Source: Mesorhizobium sp. B2-1-8 | GTDB lineage: Bacteria > Pseudomonadota > Alphaproteobacteria > Rhizobiales > Rhizobiaceae | Direction of reading: 5' to 3' | DNA: 64,000 bases | Assembly (NCBI RefSeq): GCF_006442545.2 | Contig: NZ_CP083953.1 | Coordinates: 248,001 to 312,000 of the forward strand | Shown here: piece by piece, positions 30,780-39,911 of the stretch | Position numbering within the stretch: position 1 is the first letter of the stretch | Layout: each line of letters starts with the position of its first letter | The notes under the pieces: generated by a model | Told to the model about the DNA's origin: nothing | Databases searched by the model: none | Seen by the model: the letters and a program-made list of their open reading frames with translations, nothing else | Program-made: the position numbers and the translations under genes

Positions 30780-31300
30780 TTGGTCACAGTCGCTGGAGAA
30801 GCAACTTGGCAACTGCATATCAGGCGTCGTGGTTCTGTTGCAAACTCTGAATTTGGTACGTGGCCGCCGGGTCCGACCGTTGTTCAGATCGCGGTGGCCA
30901 GGAACGGCCGCGGCGGCAAAGGATTTGAAGCCGAGCATCGATCGCACACGGCGCTTGATGCGCCGATAATCCTGCTCGATGCGATTGTTCAAGTATCGAC
31001 TTTTCCGGATTGTGATCGGCTTCACCCGGTGCCGGGAGCGTTCCTGCAAGCGATTTGTCGTGTCGCAGGACACGATCGCCTCGTGGTTGGTCTGGCTGCC
31101 GTCGATGACGACGCGATCGGGACGGCCATGGCGGTCCAGCGCCTTGCTGAAGAAGCGCTTGGCCGCAGGCAAGTCCCGGTTCTCGCTGAAATAGAATTCA
31201 ACCGTGTCGCCCACGCTGTCGATGGCACGATAGAGATACATCCACCCCCGCGGATTGGAGCGCGTCTGCGCGGAATCCGATCGACATCCCTCCAGGTTGC
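30780..31300 (-). pseudogene. IS6-family (IS26-like) transposase remnant
   Basis: The minus strand reads MYLYRAIDSVGDTVEFYFSE, AAKRFFSKALDRHGRPDRVV then IDGSQTNHEA and NNRIEQDYRRIKRRVRSMLG: the DDE catalytic core of IS6 transposases with the second Asp and the Glu. The N-terminal zinc/HTH part and the C-terminus are degenerate. It marks the left border of the catabolic island. Confidence 0.75.
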
Positions 31301-31740
31301 GGCTTCCGCACCGCGACGCTAGGCGCTCCTAATCGCCGCTCGCAGGTGCATTGATGGCATTCGCGGCGACCATGAGCGCGAGGAAGACCACGACGCCGAG
31401 CCGGAACAAGACGGCGAAACCGTCAAGTGGTCACACGATCCACTTGAGTCACAGGCACGGAACTGCGCGTCTCATGGCGAGCGACTGCCATTTCACAGGT
31501 GTCGCGGGTAGGTGCATTGATAAGATGCCAAGCATTACCGGCAGCGCTTTGTGAACGGTCTGCTCCACTGCCGGTTGAATTCCTTCTTGCGCGCTCGGTG
31601 CGCCGCGGCCATCCCGGATGGCGGAGACGGGGACTATGGCTTGGCGATCTGCTCACGGGAATCTCGCTGGCCGCCCGCGAACAGGGCTGTCTTGCATTAG
31701 ACATCAAAAACATCAGATGCGGGATTGCGCCGCAAATGCT

Positions 31741-31764
31741 CTTGTTGTACGAACGTTCAACAAG
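31741..31764. promoter_or_regulatory. Palindromic operator candidate before the hydrolase operon
   Basis: CTTGTTG at 31741-31747 pairs with CAACAAG at 31758-31764, centre TACGAACGTT. The same core occurs at 43531-43554. It lies 20 bp before the hydrolase start, where a repressor would block transcription. The TetR protein at 39228 is the natural candidate. Confidence 0.65.
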
Positions 31765-31783
31765 ACATTTGTGGGTACCTGCC

Positions 31784-33793
31784 GTGGTACGAACCGAATT
31801 TCCCTTTGCCGTAGAAACCGTCGATCCGCTCTGGATCACGCTGGCTGACGGCACCCGCATAGCCGCCACGCTGTGGCGTCCCCGGACCGAGGGCAGGGTG
31901 CCCGTCGTCGTCGAGATGGTGCCTTATCGCCGCCGCGACGGCACCGCGGCTCGGGACGTCGATATCCACCCCTGGCTCGCCGGGCACGGCATTGCCTGCG
32001 CCCGCATAGACATTCGCGGCAGCGGCGATTCCGACGGCGACCTGGCGGACGAATACCTGCCGCGTGAGCAGGAAGACGCCTGCGAGATCATCGCCCAATT
32101 CGCGGCATTTTCCTGGTGCAACGGCAATGTTGGCATGACCGGCATTTCCTGGGGCGGCTTCAACGCGCTGCAGGTCGCGGCACGGCGGCCGCCGGCCTTG
32201 AAAGCTATCATCGCCAACTGCGCCGCAGACGACCGCTATGCCGACGACATTCACTATATGGGCGGCGCGCTGCTGACCGAGCAGGAGATGTGGTCGAACT
32301 TCATGCTGGTGAAGAAGGCGATGGCACCAGACCCGCAGATCGTCGGCGACGCCTGGCGCGGCATGTGGACGAGCCGTCTCGAGGCGACAAGCTCGTTGTC
32401 GGAAATCTGGCTCGCGCACCAGCGCCGCGACGGCTATTGGCGGCAGGGCTCGGTCTGCGAAGATCATTCCGCGATCGAATGCGCGGTCATGGCCGTCTGC
32501 GGCTGGGAAGACAGCTATTCGAATTTCGTGCCGCGCCTGCTCGAGCATCTGCCGGGGCCGAAGCTCGGCATTGTCGGCCCGTGGTCGCATGCCTATCCGT
32601 GCCGTGGCGCGCCGGGACCACTGATCGGCTACCTGCAGGAAGCGCTGCGTTGGTGGCGCCATTGGCTCGCCGGCGAAGACACCGGCATCATGGACGAGCC
32701 GCCTTACCGTGTCTGGATCACCGGTGAAGAGCGGCCGCGGCCTTTCTACCTGCCAGATCATGCCGGAAGCTGGGCCGCCGAGGATGCGTGGCCGTCGCCG
32801 CGAATCGAGCGCCGTGTGCTGCACCTGAACGCCACCGGATTGAGTAGCGAACCCGTTGTGGGCGCCGTGCTCCCGGTGCGCTCGCCCGCGACCGCTGGTC
32901 GCGACTGCGGCCGCTGGGGCGGCTATGGCGGCTCCTGTCCGGACATGCCCATCGACCAGCGACGCGAGGATGGGCTGGCAATTTGCTTCGATACGCTACC
33001 GCTGGACGATGACCTGACCTTGCTCGGCGCACCGGAACTCGATCTGCTCGTCACCGTCGACCAGCCGCATGTCAACCTTGCCGCCCGTCTTTGCGATGTC
33101 TATCCCGACGGCACTTCGGCGCTGATGACCTATGGCGTGCTCAACCTCAGCCATCGCGGCAGCCACGAGCATCCAACCCCCTGTCCGGTCGGAACACAGT
33201 TTCGAGTCCAGCTCAAGCTCAACGATTTCGCCCGCACGGTGCCCAAGGGCCACCGCATCCGGCTGGCGCTGGCCAACCAGCACTGGCCGATCCTGTGGCC
33301 GCAGCCAAAACTGTCGACCCTGTCGGTGGCGAGCGGTGACAGCACGGTGATGCTTCCGGTGCGCCCGCCCTCGCCACGCGACCGTGATGTCCGCTTCGAG
33401 CCGGCCGAAACCGCGCCACCGGTTCCGACCACGACGCTGGATGAAGGCTTCGACCGTCGCGTCGTCACCGACGATGTCGGCAGCGGCATTCAGACCATCG
33501 CGCTGACCTCGGACCATGGACGCAGGCGCTATGACGATCGCGGAATCACCGTGTCCTCGGCCAACAGCGACACGATGAGCATCAGCAGTGGCGATCCCCT
33601 GTCGGCGAAACTCGTCACCGAATATCGCTGGGCGATTGCCAGCGGCGATGCCGATACCGAAGCGACGGCGGTGACCGAGCTGACATCAGACGAAACCCAT
33701 TTCAATCTAAGCTGGCGTCTCGAGGCGCGAGAACGGGGCAAGCTCGTCCACAGCGCTTCGGCAACGCGGCGCATCAGGCGCGATTTCGCCTGA
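31784..33793 (+). CDS. CocE/NonD-family hydrolase (X-Pro dipeptidyl-peptidase-like)
   Basis: 669 residues from GTG 31784; the frame is open further upstream, but an operator-like palindrome covers 31741-31764, so the start must lie after it (TTG 31769 is the alternative). The N-terminal alpha/beta hydrolase has VDPLWITLADGTRIAATLWR, the nucleophile serine in GMTGISWGGFNALQ, an insertion and the histidine in IVGPWSHAYP; the C-terminal half is the jelly-roll domain of this family (VLNLSHRGSHEHPTPC and KGHRIRLALANQHWPILWP). Family members cleave esters and amide/peptide bonds in cocaine, amino-acid esters or X-Pro dipeptides. First gene of the ABC operon, so it probably acts on the imported compound. 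Confidence 0.85.
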   Translation: MVRTEFPFAVETVDPLWITLADGTRIAATLWRPRTEGRVPVVVEMVPYRRRDGTAARDVDIHPWLAGHGIACARIDIRGSGDSDGDLADEYLPREQEDACEIIAQFAAFSWCNGNVGMTGISWGGFNALQVAARRPPALKAIIANCAADDRYADDIHYMGGALLTEQEMWSNFMLVKKAMAPDPQIVGDAWRGMWTSRLEATSSLSEIWLAHQRRDGYWRQGSVCEDHSAIECAVMAVCGWEDSYSNFVPRLLEHLPGPKLGIVGPWSHAYPCRGAPGPLIGYLQEALRWWRHWLAGEDTGIMDEPPYRVWITGEERPRPFYLPDHAGSWAAEDAWPSPRIERRVLHLNATGLSSEPVVGAVLPVRSPATAGRDCGRWGGYGGSCPDMPIDQRREDGLAICFDTLPLDDDLTLLGAPELDLLVTVDQPHVNLAARLCDVYPDGTSALMTYGVLNLSHRGSHEHPTPCPVGTQFRVQLKLNDFARTVPKGHRIRLALANQHWPILWPQPKLSTLSVASGDSTVMLPVRPPSPRDRDVRFEPAETAPPVPTTTLDEGFDRRVVTDDVGSGIQTIALTSDHGRRRYDDRGITVSSANSDTMSISSGDPLSAKLVTEYRWAIASGDADTEATAVTELTSDETHFNLSWRLEARERGKLVHSASATRRIRRDFA

Positions 33794-33810
33794 GGCGAGG
33801 GGAGGAGGCC

Positions 33811-34761
33811 ATGCTTGCATATGCAGTGAAGCGCATCGGTCTCGGTATCCTGATCCTCGTCCTCGTCATGGTCGCGATGTACTCGGCCGTCTTCCTGGTT
33901 CCGGGCGATCCGGCAACCGTCGCACTCGGTCCGCGCGCAACGCCGGAACTGAAGCGGCTGCTGATCGAGCGCATGGGCCTCGACCAGCCAGTCTGGTGGC
34001 AGATCGTCGCCTTCTTCCGCAACGCGCTGACCGGCAATCTCGGCTACGACGTCTGGTCGAACCGGCCCGTTTCCACGCTGGTCCTGGAGGCCCTGCCGAA
34101 CACGCTGATCCTTGGCCTGACAGCGCTGGCCGTCGCGCTTCTCATCGGCGTGCCGCTCGGCTGCCTGTCGGTGATGCGGCGCGGCACCTCGGCCGATGCT
34201 GTCATCGGCGTGCTCTCGGTCGGCGTCATCGCCGTGCCGTCCTTCGTCGTTGCCATCTATTCGCTGCTGCTGTTTGCGGTGACGCTGCGCTGGCTGCCGG
34301 CCATCGGCGCCGGCGAGGCAGGTGACTTCATCAGCCAGGCCAAGGCGCTGGTCATGCCGGCCGCGGCCATCGCACTCGGCTGGATCGGTTATATCGCCCG
34401 CATGGTGCGGGCCTCGATGATGGAGGTGATGGGCGAACCGCACATCCGCACCGCGCGCTCCTTCGGTCTGCCGGAGTGGAAGATCGTCTCCAAATACGCG
34501 CTGCGCATCGCCATCATCCCGACCATTTCGCTGGTCGCCGTCGGCCTCGGCAGCATCCTGTCCAGCGCCGTCTTCGTCGAGGCGGTGTTTGCCCGGCCCG
34601 GCATCGGCAAGCTGATCACCGACGCTGTCAACACCCGCAACTATCCGGTCGTCATGGGCACGGTGCTGATCATGACCGCCATCTACGTCTCCATCACCAT
34701 TGCCGCCGACCTGTTGATTGCGCGGCTCGATCCGAGGGTGCGCGATGTCTTCCGTGGTTGA
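33811..34761 (+). CDS. ABC transporter permease, DppB type
   Basis: 316 residues from ATG 33811, behind GGGGAGGAGG. Typical DppB/OppB permease: MLAYAVKRIGLGILILVLVM helix, VFLVPGDPATVALGPRATPE, and the EAA loop near SFGLPEWKIVSKYALRIAII. Six hydrophobic segments in the inner membrane. It forms the translocation path with the next gene product and is powered by the two ATPases downstream. Confidence 0.9.
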   Translation: MLAYAVKRIGLGILILVLVMVAMYSAVFLVPGDPATVALGPRATPELKRLLIERMGLDQPVWWQIVAFFRNALTGNLGYDVWSNRPVSTLVLEALPNTLILGLTALAVALLIGVPLGCLSVMRRGTSADAVIGVLSVGVIAVPSFVVAIYSLLLFAVTLRWLPAIGAGEAGDFISQAKALVMPAAAIALGWIGYIARMVRASMMEVMGEPHIRTARSFGLPEWKIVSKYALRIAIIPTISLVAVGLGSILSSAVFVEAVFARPGIGKLITDAVNTRNYPVVMGTVLIMTAIYVSITIAADLLIARLDPRVRDVFRG

Positions 34762-35632
34762 GACCTCTATTTGCGCGCCCGATCGACAAAGGTTTCCGCT
34801 GCTGTGTGCGTTGCTTACCGATCCGTTCACCTGTGTGGCGCTGATCCTGGTCGTGGGGTTCCTCGTCACAGCCGTCCTCGCGCCGTGGCTCGCGCCCTAT
34901 TCTCCGGTCAAGATCGACGTGCTGCACAAGTTGCAGCCGCCATCGGCCGGGCACTGGTTCGGCACCGATCATCTCGGCCGCGATCTCCTGTCGCGCGTCA
35001 TTTACGGCGCGCGCACCGCGCTGACGATCGCCATTGTTTCGGTGGCCATCGCCGGCGCCATTGGCCTGATGCTCGGCCTGATCGCTGGCTACGGCCCGCG
35101 CTGGCTCGACGCCATTCTGGTGCTGACATTCGACAGCCTGAACTCGCTGCCGATGATCATGTTCGCGCTCGCCATCATCACCGTGCTCGGCGCTGGCACC
35201 GGCACGCTGATCATCGTCATCGCCGCGACCTCGTTTCCAAGCTACGCCAGGCTGATCCGGGCGCAAACGCTGGCGCTGAAGAACAGCGACTACATCCTTG
35301 CCGAACGACTGATCGATGCCGGTGCCGCGCGCATCATCTTCATCCACCTTCTGCCCAATGTCGTCGGTCCGCTGATCATCCTCTTGTCGATGGACATCCC
35401 GGTCGTCATCATGGTGGAGGCCGGTTTGAGTTTCCTTGGCCTGGGCGTCCGTCCGCCAACACCGTCCTGGGGGAGCATCCTCTATGACGGCTACACCTCG
35501 ATCCGTTCGGCCCCCTTCATGGTGATCTTCGGCGGGCTGCCGCTGGTGCTCGCCACACTCGGCTTCACCTTCCTCGGCGAAGGTCTGCGCGACTATCTCG
35601 ATCCGCGCCTGCAACTGCGGAGGCCGGCATGA
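34745..35632 (+). CDS. ABC transporter permease, DppC type
   Basis: 295 residues from ATG 34745, overlapping the previous gene by 17 bp. DppC features: LAPYSPVKIDVLHKLQPPSA, then GHWFGTDHLGRDLLSRVIYG (the N-terminal motif of OppC/DppC) and EAGLSFLGLGVRPPTPSWGS near the C-terminus. Pairs with the DppB-type permease. Confidence 0.9.
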   Translation: MSSVVETSICAPDRQRFPLLCALLTDPFTCVALILVVGFLVTAVLAPWLAPYSPVKIDVLHKLQPPSAGHWFGTDHLGRDLLSRVIYGARTALTIAIVSVAIAGAIGLMLGLIAGYGPRWLDAILVLTFDSLNSLPMIMFALAIITVLGAGTGTLIIVIAATSFPSYARLIRAQTLALKNSDYILAERLIDAGAARIIFIHLLPNVVGPLIILLSMDIPVVIMVEAGLSFLGLGVRPPTPSWGSILYDGYTSIRSAPFMVIFGGLPLVLATLGFTFLGEGLRDYLDPRLQLRRPA

Positions 35633-36594
35633 CCGGCTCGCTCGCCGCCAATGACCTCAGCGTCCGCTATGAGACGCCGCATGGCAGCGTCCATGCGCTG
35701 CGCCATGTCGACATCGAGGCGCATCCGGGCGAAGTGATCGGCATCGTCGGCGAGAGCGGCTGCGGCAAGTCTACGCTGGTCACCGCCTTGGCCAACCTGT
35801 TGCCGGCCAATGCCCGCATCGACGGATCGATCAGCTACAACGGCGTCGACCTGGCAAAGCTCGACGCCCACCGCCAGCGCCTGCTGCGCGGCGACGAGAT
35901 CGCACTGGTCAGCCAAGACCCGATGACGGCGTTCAACCCGGTGCTGACCATCGGCGACCAGCTCGTCGATTTCCAGCACCATCGCAAGGATCTTGGCCGG
36001 GTACAGAAGCGCGCGCGGATCGCCGCCATGCTTGGCCGCGTCGGCATCGCCGATGCCGAGCGCCGGATGCAGAGCTATCCGCATGAACTGTCGGGCGGCA
36101 TGCGCCAGCGTGTCGCCATTGCCGCCGCCTTGCTGACCGATCCCGGCCTCCTCATCGCCGACGAGCCGACCACGGCGCTCGATGTCACCATGGAGGCGCA
36201 GATCATCCGTCTGCTGCGCGAGCTCCGCCGTGAATACAACGGCATCATCATCGTCGTCTCGCACCATCTCGGCGTCATCGCCGAACTCTGCGACCGGGTC
36301 TACGTCATGTATGCCGGCGAGGTGGTCGAGGGCGGCGAGGTCGATGCGATCTTCCACGACGCCAGGCATCCCTACACCCAGGCGCTGCTCGCCTGCGATC
36401 CCGCCCGGTTCCATGAGCGGTTGGACAGGCTGCCGACCATTCCAGGCTTCCTGCCCAACCTGACCCAGCCACCCACGGGATGCGTCTATGCACCGCGTTG
36501 CGGCCGCGCCTTCGCGCCATGCGGTTCTATCACCCCACCGCTGGTGAAACTCGCCGCTGCCCATGTCGCACGCTGCCACGCGGTGATGCCATGA
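35629..36594 (+). CDS. ABC transporter ATPase, DppD type
   Basis: 321 residues, start overlapping the permease stop by four bases. Walker [10 protein letters not shown] (41-49), Q-loop [10 protein letters not shown], signature LSGGMRQR, Walker [14 protein letters not shown]-loop VVSHHLG, and the C-terminal oligopeptide-transporter domain with cysteines ([18 protein letters not shown]) that may carry an iron-sulphur cluster in this subfamily. Confidence 0.9.
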   Translation: MTGSLAANDLSVRYETPHGSVHALRHVDIEAHPGEVIGIVGESGCGKSTLVTALANLLPANARIDGSISYNGVDLAKLDAHRQRLLRGDEIALVSQDPMTAFNPVLTIGDQLVDFQHHRKDLGRVQKRARIAAMLGRVGIADAERRMQSYPHELSGGMRQRVAIAAALLTDPGLLIADEPTTALDVTMEAQIIRLLRELRREYNGIIIVVSHHLGVIAELCDRVYVMYAGEVVEGGEVDAIFHDARHPYTQALLACDPARFHERLDRLPTIPGFLPNLTQPPTGCVYAPRCGRAFAPCGSITPPLVKLAAAHVARCHAVMP

Positions 36595-37619
36595 CCCCGC
36601 TGCTCGCCGTGGAAGACCTGTCCGCGAGCTTCGTTCGCGGCGGCTTGCTCAATCGGCTAATCAATCCGTTCCCTCTGCCGGGCTTCAACGTCATCGACGG
36701 CGTGACGCTGTCGCTGATGCCGGGCGAAACGCTCGGGCTGGTCGGCGAATCCGGCTCCGGCAAGACGACGCTGGCCCGCACCATCCTCGGCCTTGTCGTG
36801 GCAGCGGCGGGCCGCATCGTCTTCGAGGGCAGGGACGTGGCGACGCCGGCCGATTTCCGCGCCATGCGACGGCGCTCGGCGATGATGTTCCAGGACCCTG
36901 TCGCCTCGCTCAGCCCGCGCCTGCGCATCGGCACGCTGCTCACCGAACCGCAGATCATCCAGGGCGAGCCGATGCCGGACCGCCGCGTCGCCGCCAAGGC
37001 GCTGCTGGCGCTGGTTGGGTTGCCATCATCCTTCGTCGACCGCTTTCCGCACGAGCTGTCTGGCGGGCAGGCGCGCCGCGTCGGTGTCGCCCGCGCCTTG
37101 GCGATGAAGCCGCATCTGCTGCTCGCCGATGAGCCGACCGCAGGTCTCGATGTATCGGTGCAGGGCGATGTGCTCAACCTGATCGGCGAGCTCAAGCGCG
37201 AACTCGGTTTCGCCGCCATGATCGTCACCCACAACTTGGCCATGATCCGTCACGTCAGCGACCGGCTCGCCATCATGTATCTCGGCCGGCTGGTCGAAAC
37301 CGGACCGACACTAGATGTGTTTTCCGCGCCGATGCATCCCTACACGGCGACGCTCATCCGATCGGAGCCGATACCCGACCCGCGCAGGCGTAACCACAAC
37401 CCGGCCGTCACCGGTGAGATTCCGAGCGTGTTCCGGCGGCCTTCGGGCTGCGAGTTCCACACGCGCTGCCCGATCGCCCGCGAGCGCTGCAGGACCGAGC
37501 CGCCTGCCTATCGGTCGATGGGCGCCGGCCGGATGGTGCGTTGCCATTTCCCGCTGGAGACCGGCGGGCAAGAACGGGAAGCGTTTTCACGCGCTTCCGC
37601 AAACCAAAGGGGAAACTGA
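36591..37619 (+). CDS. ABC transporter ATPase, DppF type
   Basis: 342 residues, ATGA overlap with the previous gene. Walker A GESGSGKTT (52-60), Q-loop FQDPVASLSP, signature LSGGQARR, Walker B LLADEPTAGLD, and the cysteine-bearing oligopeptide tail (SGCEFHTRCPIARERC). The signature ends QARR where most DppF have QRQR, a small departure. Second ATPase of the importer. Confidence 0.9.
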   Translation: MTPLLAVEDLSASFVRGGLLNRLINPFPLPGFNVIDGVTLSLMPGETLGLVGESGSGKTTLARTILGLVVAAAGRIVFEGRDVATPADFRAMRRRSAMMFQDPVASLSPRLRIGTLLTEPQIIQGEPMPDRRVAAKALLALVGLPSSFVDRFPHELSGGQARRVGVARALAMKPHLLLADEPTAGLDVSVQGDVLNLIGELKRELGFAAMIVTHNLAMIRHVSDRLAIMYLGRLVETGPTLDVFSAPMHPYTATLIRSEPIPDPRRRNHNPAVTGEIPSVFRRPSGCEFHTRCPIARERCRTEPPAYRSMGAGRMVRCHFPLETGGQEREAFSRASANQRGN

Positions 37620-37620
37620 C

Positions 37621-39183
37621 ATGACGCAATGGACCATGGACAGACGTGCATTCCTGAAGGCAGCCGGCGCGCTGGGCGCTGGTCTCACGATGAAGCCAGG
37701 CTTTGCCTGGTCGGCCGTTGGCGACACGCTGCGCATGCGAATGGAAGGTGACCTGCAGTGCCTCGATCCTGCCTTCATGAATGGCGGCATCGAGGATGTC
37801 ATGATGCGCGGCATCTACGTCTCGCTGAACCATTTCGGCGATATCCAGAAAGGCTCGCCATGGTCGCTGTGGGGCGCCGAGAAGCTCGAACAGAAAGACC
37901 CGAAAACCATCGCCTTCACCTTGATCGATGGGATGAAATGGTCTGGCGACTTCGGCGCGGTCACATCAGACGACGTGAAATTCTCGTTCGAGCGCATCGC
38001 GGACAAGGCTCTCGCATCGCCCTGGGCCTATCAGTTCGAGAAGCTCGACCAGGTCGAGGTCGTCGATGCTCGCAACGGCATCATCCACCTGAAAGAACCA
38101 TACCAGCCGATCTTCGTCACCAGCCTGCCTTACTATGGCGGCCACATCATCAGCCGCGCCGGCACCGAGAAGGCGGGCGGCAAATTCACCACGCAGCCGC
38201 CGGCGACATGCGGGCCTTATCTCTTCAGCGACTGGCAGCAGAAGCAGAAGGTGACGCTGACCGCCAATCCTGACTGGCCGGGTCCGAAGCCGGATTTCAA
38301 CAAGGTCGAGATCTATGTTGTGGCAGACGATCAGGCAGCGCAACTCGCCTACGAGGCCGACGCCTTCGACTACACCAAGATCGCCATTTCGGCGACCAAG
38401 GCCGTCAAGGCGAACCCACCAGCGGACACAAGTCTGATCGAGGCGCAGTCGACACGATATGTCTGGCTGACCATCAACATGCTGAGCCCGCGGCTCAAGG
38501 ATCTGAAAGTCCGCCAGGCCGTGCAGTACGGCGTCGATGTCGGGCAGATCCTCACCGGCGTCTATGACGATCTAACCAGGCGTTCCACCGGCGTCGTCCA
38601 GCCCGGAACCAAATTCGCGCGGGCCGGCAATTTGATCGCCGCACCGGACTATGAGAAGTCCGCGTCGCTGCTCGCGGAAGCCGGCGTTAGCGACCTGTCA
38701 CTGACCTTGACGGTGATGAACGATTCCATCCGCACCGCGACCGCCCAGATTATCCAGGCCAGCCTCGAACAGGCCGGCATCAAGGTCGAAATCCAACCGT
38801 ATGACGAGGCGGCATTCTGGGGCGTCGGCGACAAGACGCAAGGCGATGGCTACAAGAACATCGATCTGGCACTGATGGATTTCGCCGGCGGCATCGATCC
38901 TTCCGAAAACCTGGTCTGGTTCCGTCCCGACCAGATCGGCGCCTACAACTGGTCGGGCTTCGACAGCCCCGAATTCGAGACCAGCTATCAGCAGCTGGTG
39001 GCGGAAAGCGACGAGGTCAAGCGCATCGCCCTGTCCAACCGCATGGAGGATCTGATGGAACAGTCCGGCGGCTTCGTCTTCATCTGCCACCAGCCGCTGG
39101 TCGCCATCCACAAGACCGCTTTCGAGCCGGTCATCTATCCCGACGGCCATCCCAATCCGGTGCTGTTCAAGAAGAAGGCATGA
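37621..39183 (+). CDS. ABC substrate-binding protein, oligopeptide family
   Basis: 520 residues from ATG 37621. The N-terminus carries a Tat-type signal (DRRAFLKAAGALGAGLTM) rather than a Sec lipobox. Extracellular solute-binding family 5: LRMRMEGDLQCLDPAFMNGG, MKWSGDFGAVTSDDVKFSFE, and a two-lobe layout of the right length. Family members bind peptides, nickel chelates, opines or other large solutes. Substrate unknown; the neighbours suggest a methylated amine or conjugate. Confidence 0.9.
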   Translation: MTQWTMDRRAFLKAAGALGAGLTMKPGFAWSAVGDTLRMRMEGDLQCLDPAFMNGGIEDVMMRGIYVSLNHFGDIQKGSPWSLWGAEKLEQKDPKTIAFTLIDGMKWSGDFGAVTSDDVKFSFERIADKALASPWAYQFEKLDQVEVVDARNGIIHLKEPYQPIFVTSLPYYGGHIISRAGTEKAGGKFTTQPPATCGPYLFSDWQQKQKVTLTANPDWPGPKPDFNKVEIYVVADDQAAQLAYEADAFDYTKIAISATKAVKANPPADTSLIEAQSTRYVWLTINMLSPRLKDLKVRQAVQYGVDVGQILTGVYDDLTRRSTGVVQPGTKFARAGNLIAAPDYEKSASLLAEAGVSDLSLTLTVMNDSIRTATAQIIQASLEQAGIKVEIQPYDEAAFWGVGDKTQGDGYKNIDLALMDFAGGIDPSENLVWFRPDQIGAYNWSGFDSPEFETSYQQLVAESDEVKRIALSNRMEDLMEQSGGFVFICHQPLVAIHKTAFEPVIYPDGHPNPVLFKKKA

Positions 39184-39227
39184 CCGCCTCCGTGGACAGG
39201 AGGGGCGTAATCGATTAGCTGGTTTGC

Positions 39228-39911
39228 ATGACGGATGCCCAACCAGAAGGTGCAAGAAGGAAGCGCGGTGCAAGAAAAGCTCCGCCGCGCTTCAGCCGCG
39301 AGCAGGCCGATGTGCGCCGCTCCATGCTGATCGAGGCGGCGACGCGATGCCTGTCGGTCGGCGGCATCGGCGCCTTCACCATCGACCGCATCTGCAAGGA
39401 GGCCGGCGTCTCGCGCGGCCTCATCAACCATCACTTCGAAAGCCTCGATGGCTTGCTGGTCGAGGTCTACAAATCCTCGCTCTACGCCAGCGTCAACAAC
39501 CAGATCGCCGAAGCCAAACGCCGCCGCGCCGAGACGTCGGATTGGTCGCCGCAAGCAGCGCTTGCCGCCCTGGTGCACTCCAATTTTGCACCCGAATACT
39601 TCAGCCGCGAGAACCTGCTGATCTGGCTGTCGCTGTGGGGCGAGATCGCCGTCAATCCGCGTCTTCAGGCGGCGCATCGCGAACTCTATGACGCCTACCG
39701 GGCGGAGCTGGCCGAGGACATTGCCGCCGTCGCCATACCGCGCGGCAGGCAAGTCGACGCCCGGGCGCTGGCGCGCAATTTCATCGCGCTGGTCGACGGG
39801 CTCTGGCTCGAATGGTGCCTCGATGAAAGCGTGGTGACGCCGCAAGCAGCGGAAGCCGCAGGCTTCGAGATGCTTGAGGCTCAGGTCGGGCCTTTGCGAG
39901 ACGCCTACTAG
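39228..39911 (+). CDS. TetR-family regulator (BetI-like)
   Basis: 227 residues from ATG 39228. The N-terminal helix-turn-helix reads FTIDRICKEAGVSRGLINHH FES; the C-terminal part (SLWGEIAVNPRLQAAHRELY and FIALVDGLWLEWCLD) follows the BetI branch of TetR proteins, whose members often respond to choline/betaine-like ligands. Its stop overlaps the convergent methyltransferase stop by four bases. Probable repressor of both operons through the CTTGTTG...CAACAAG palindromes. No palindrome is seen directly before its own start, so it is likely controlled as part of the upstream operon. Confidence 0.85.
   Translation: MTDAQPEGARRKRGARKAPPRFSREQADVRRSMLIEAATRCLSVGGIGAFTIDRICKEAGVSRGLINHHFESLDGLLVEVYKSSLYASVNNQIAEAKRRRAETSDWSPQAALAALVHSNFAPEYFSRENLLIWLSLWGEIAVNPRLQAAHRELYDAYRAELAEDIAAVAIPRGRQVDARALARNFIALVDGLWLEWCLDESVVTPQAAEAAGFEMLEAQVGPLRDAY

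Noticed and set aside
33529..34869. 446-codon leftward frame across hydrolase and permease genes
   Set aside because: It spans the junction of two real genes and has no start signal or domain.
34694..36579. Long leftward frames opposite the ABC genes
   Set aside because: Antisense shadows of DppC and DppD type genes; low-complexity Asp/His/Arg content.
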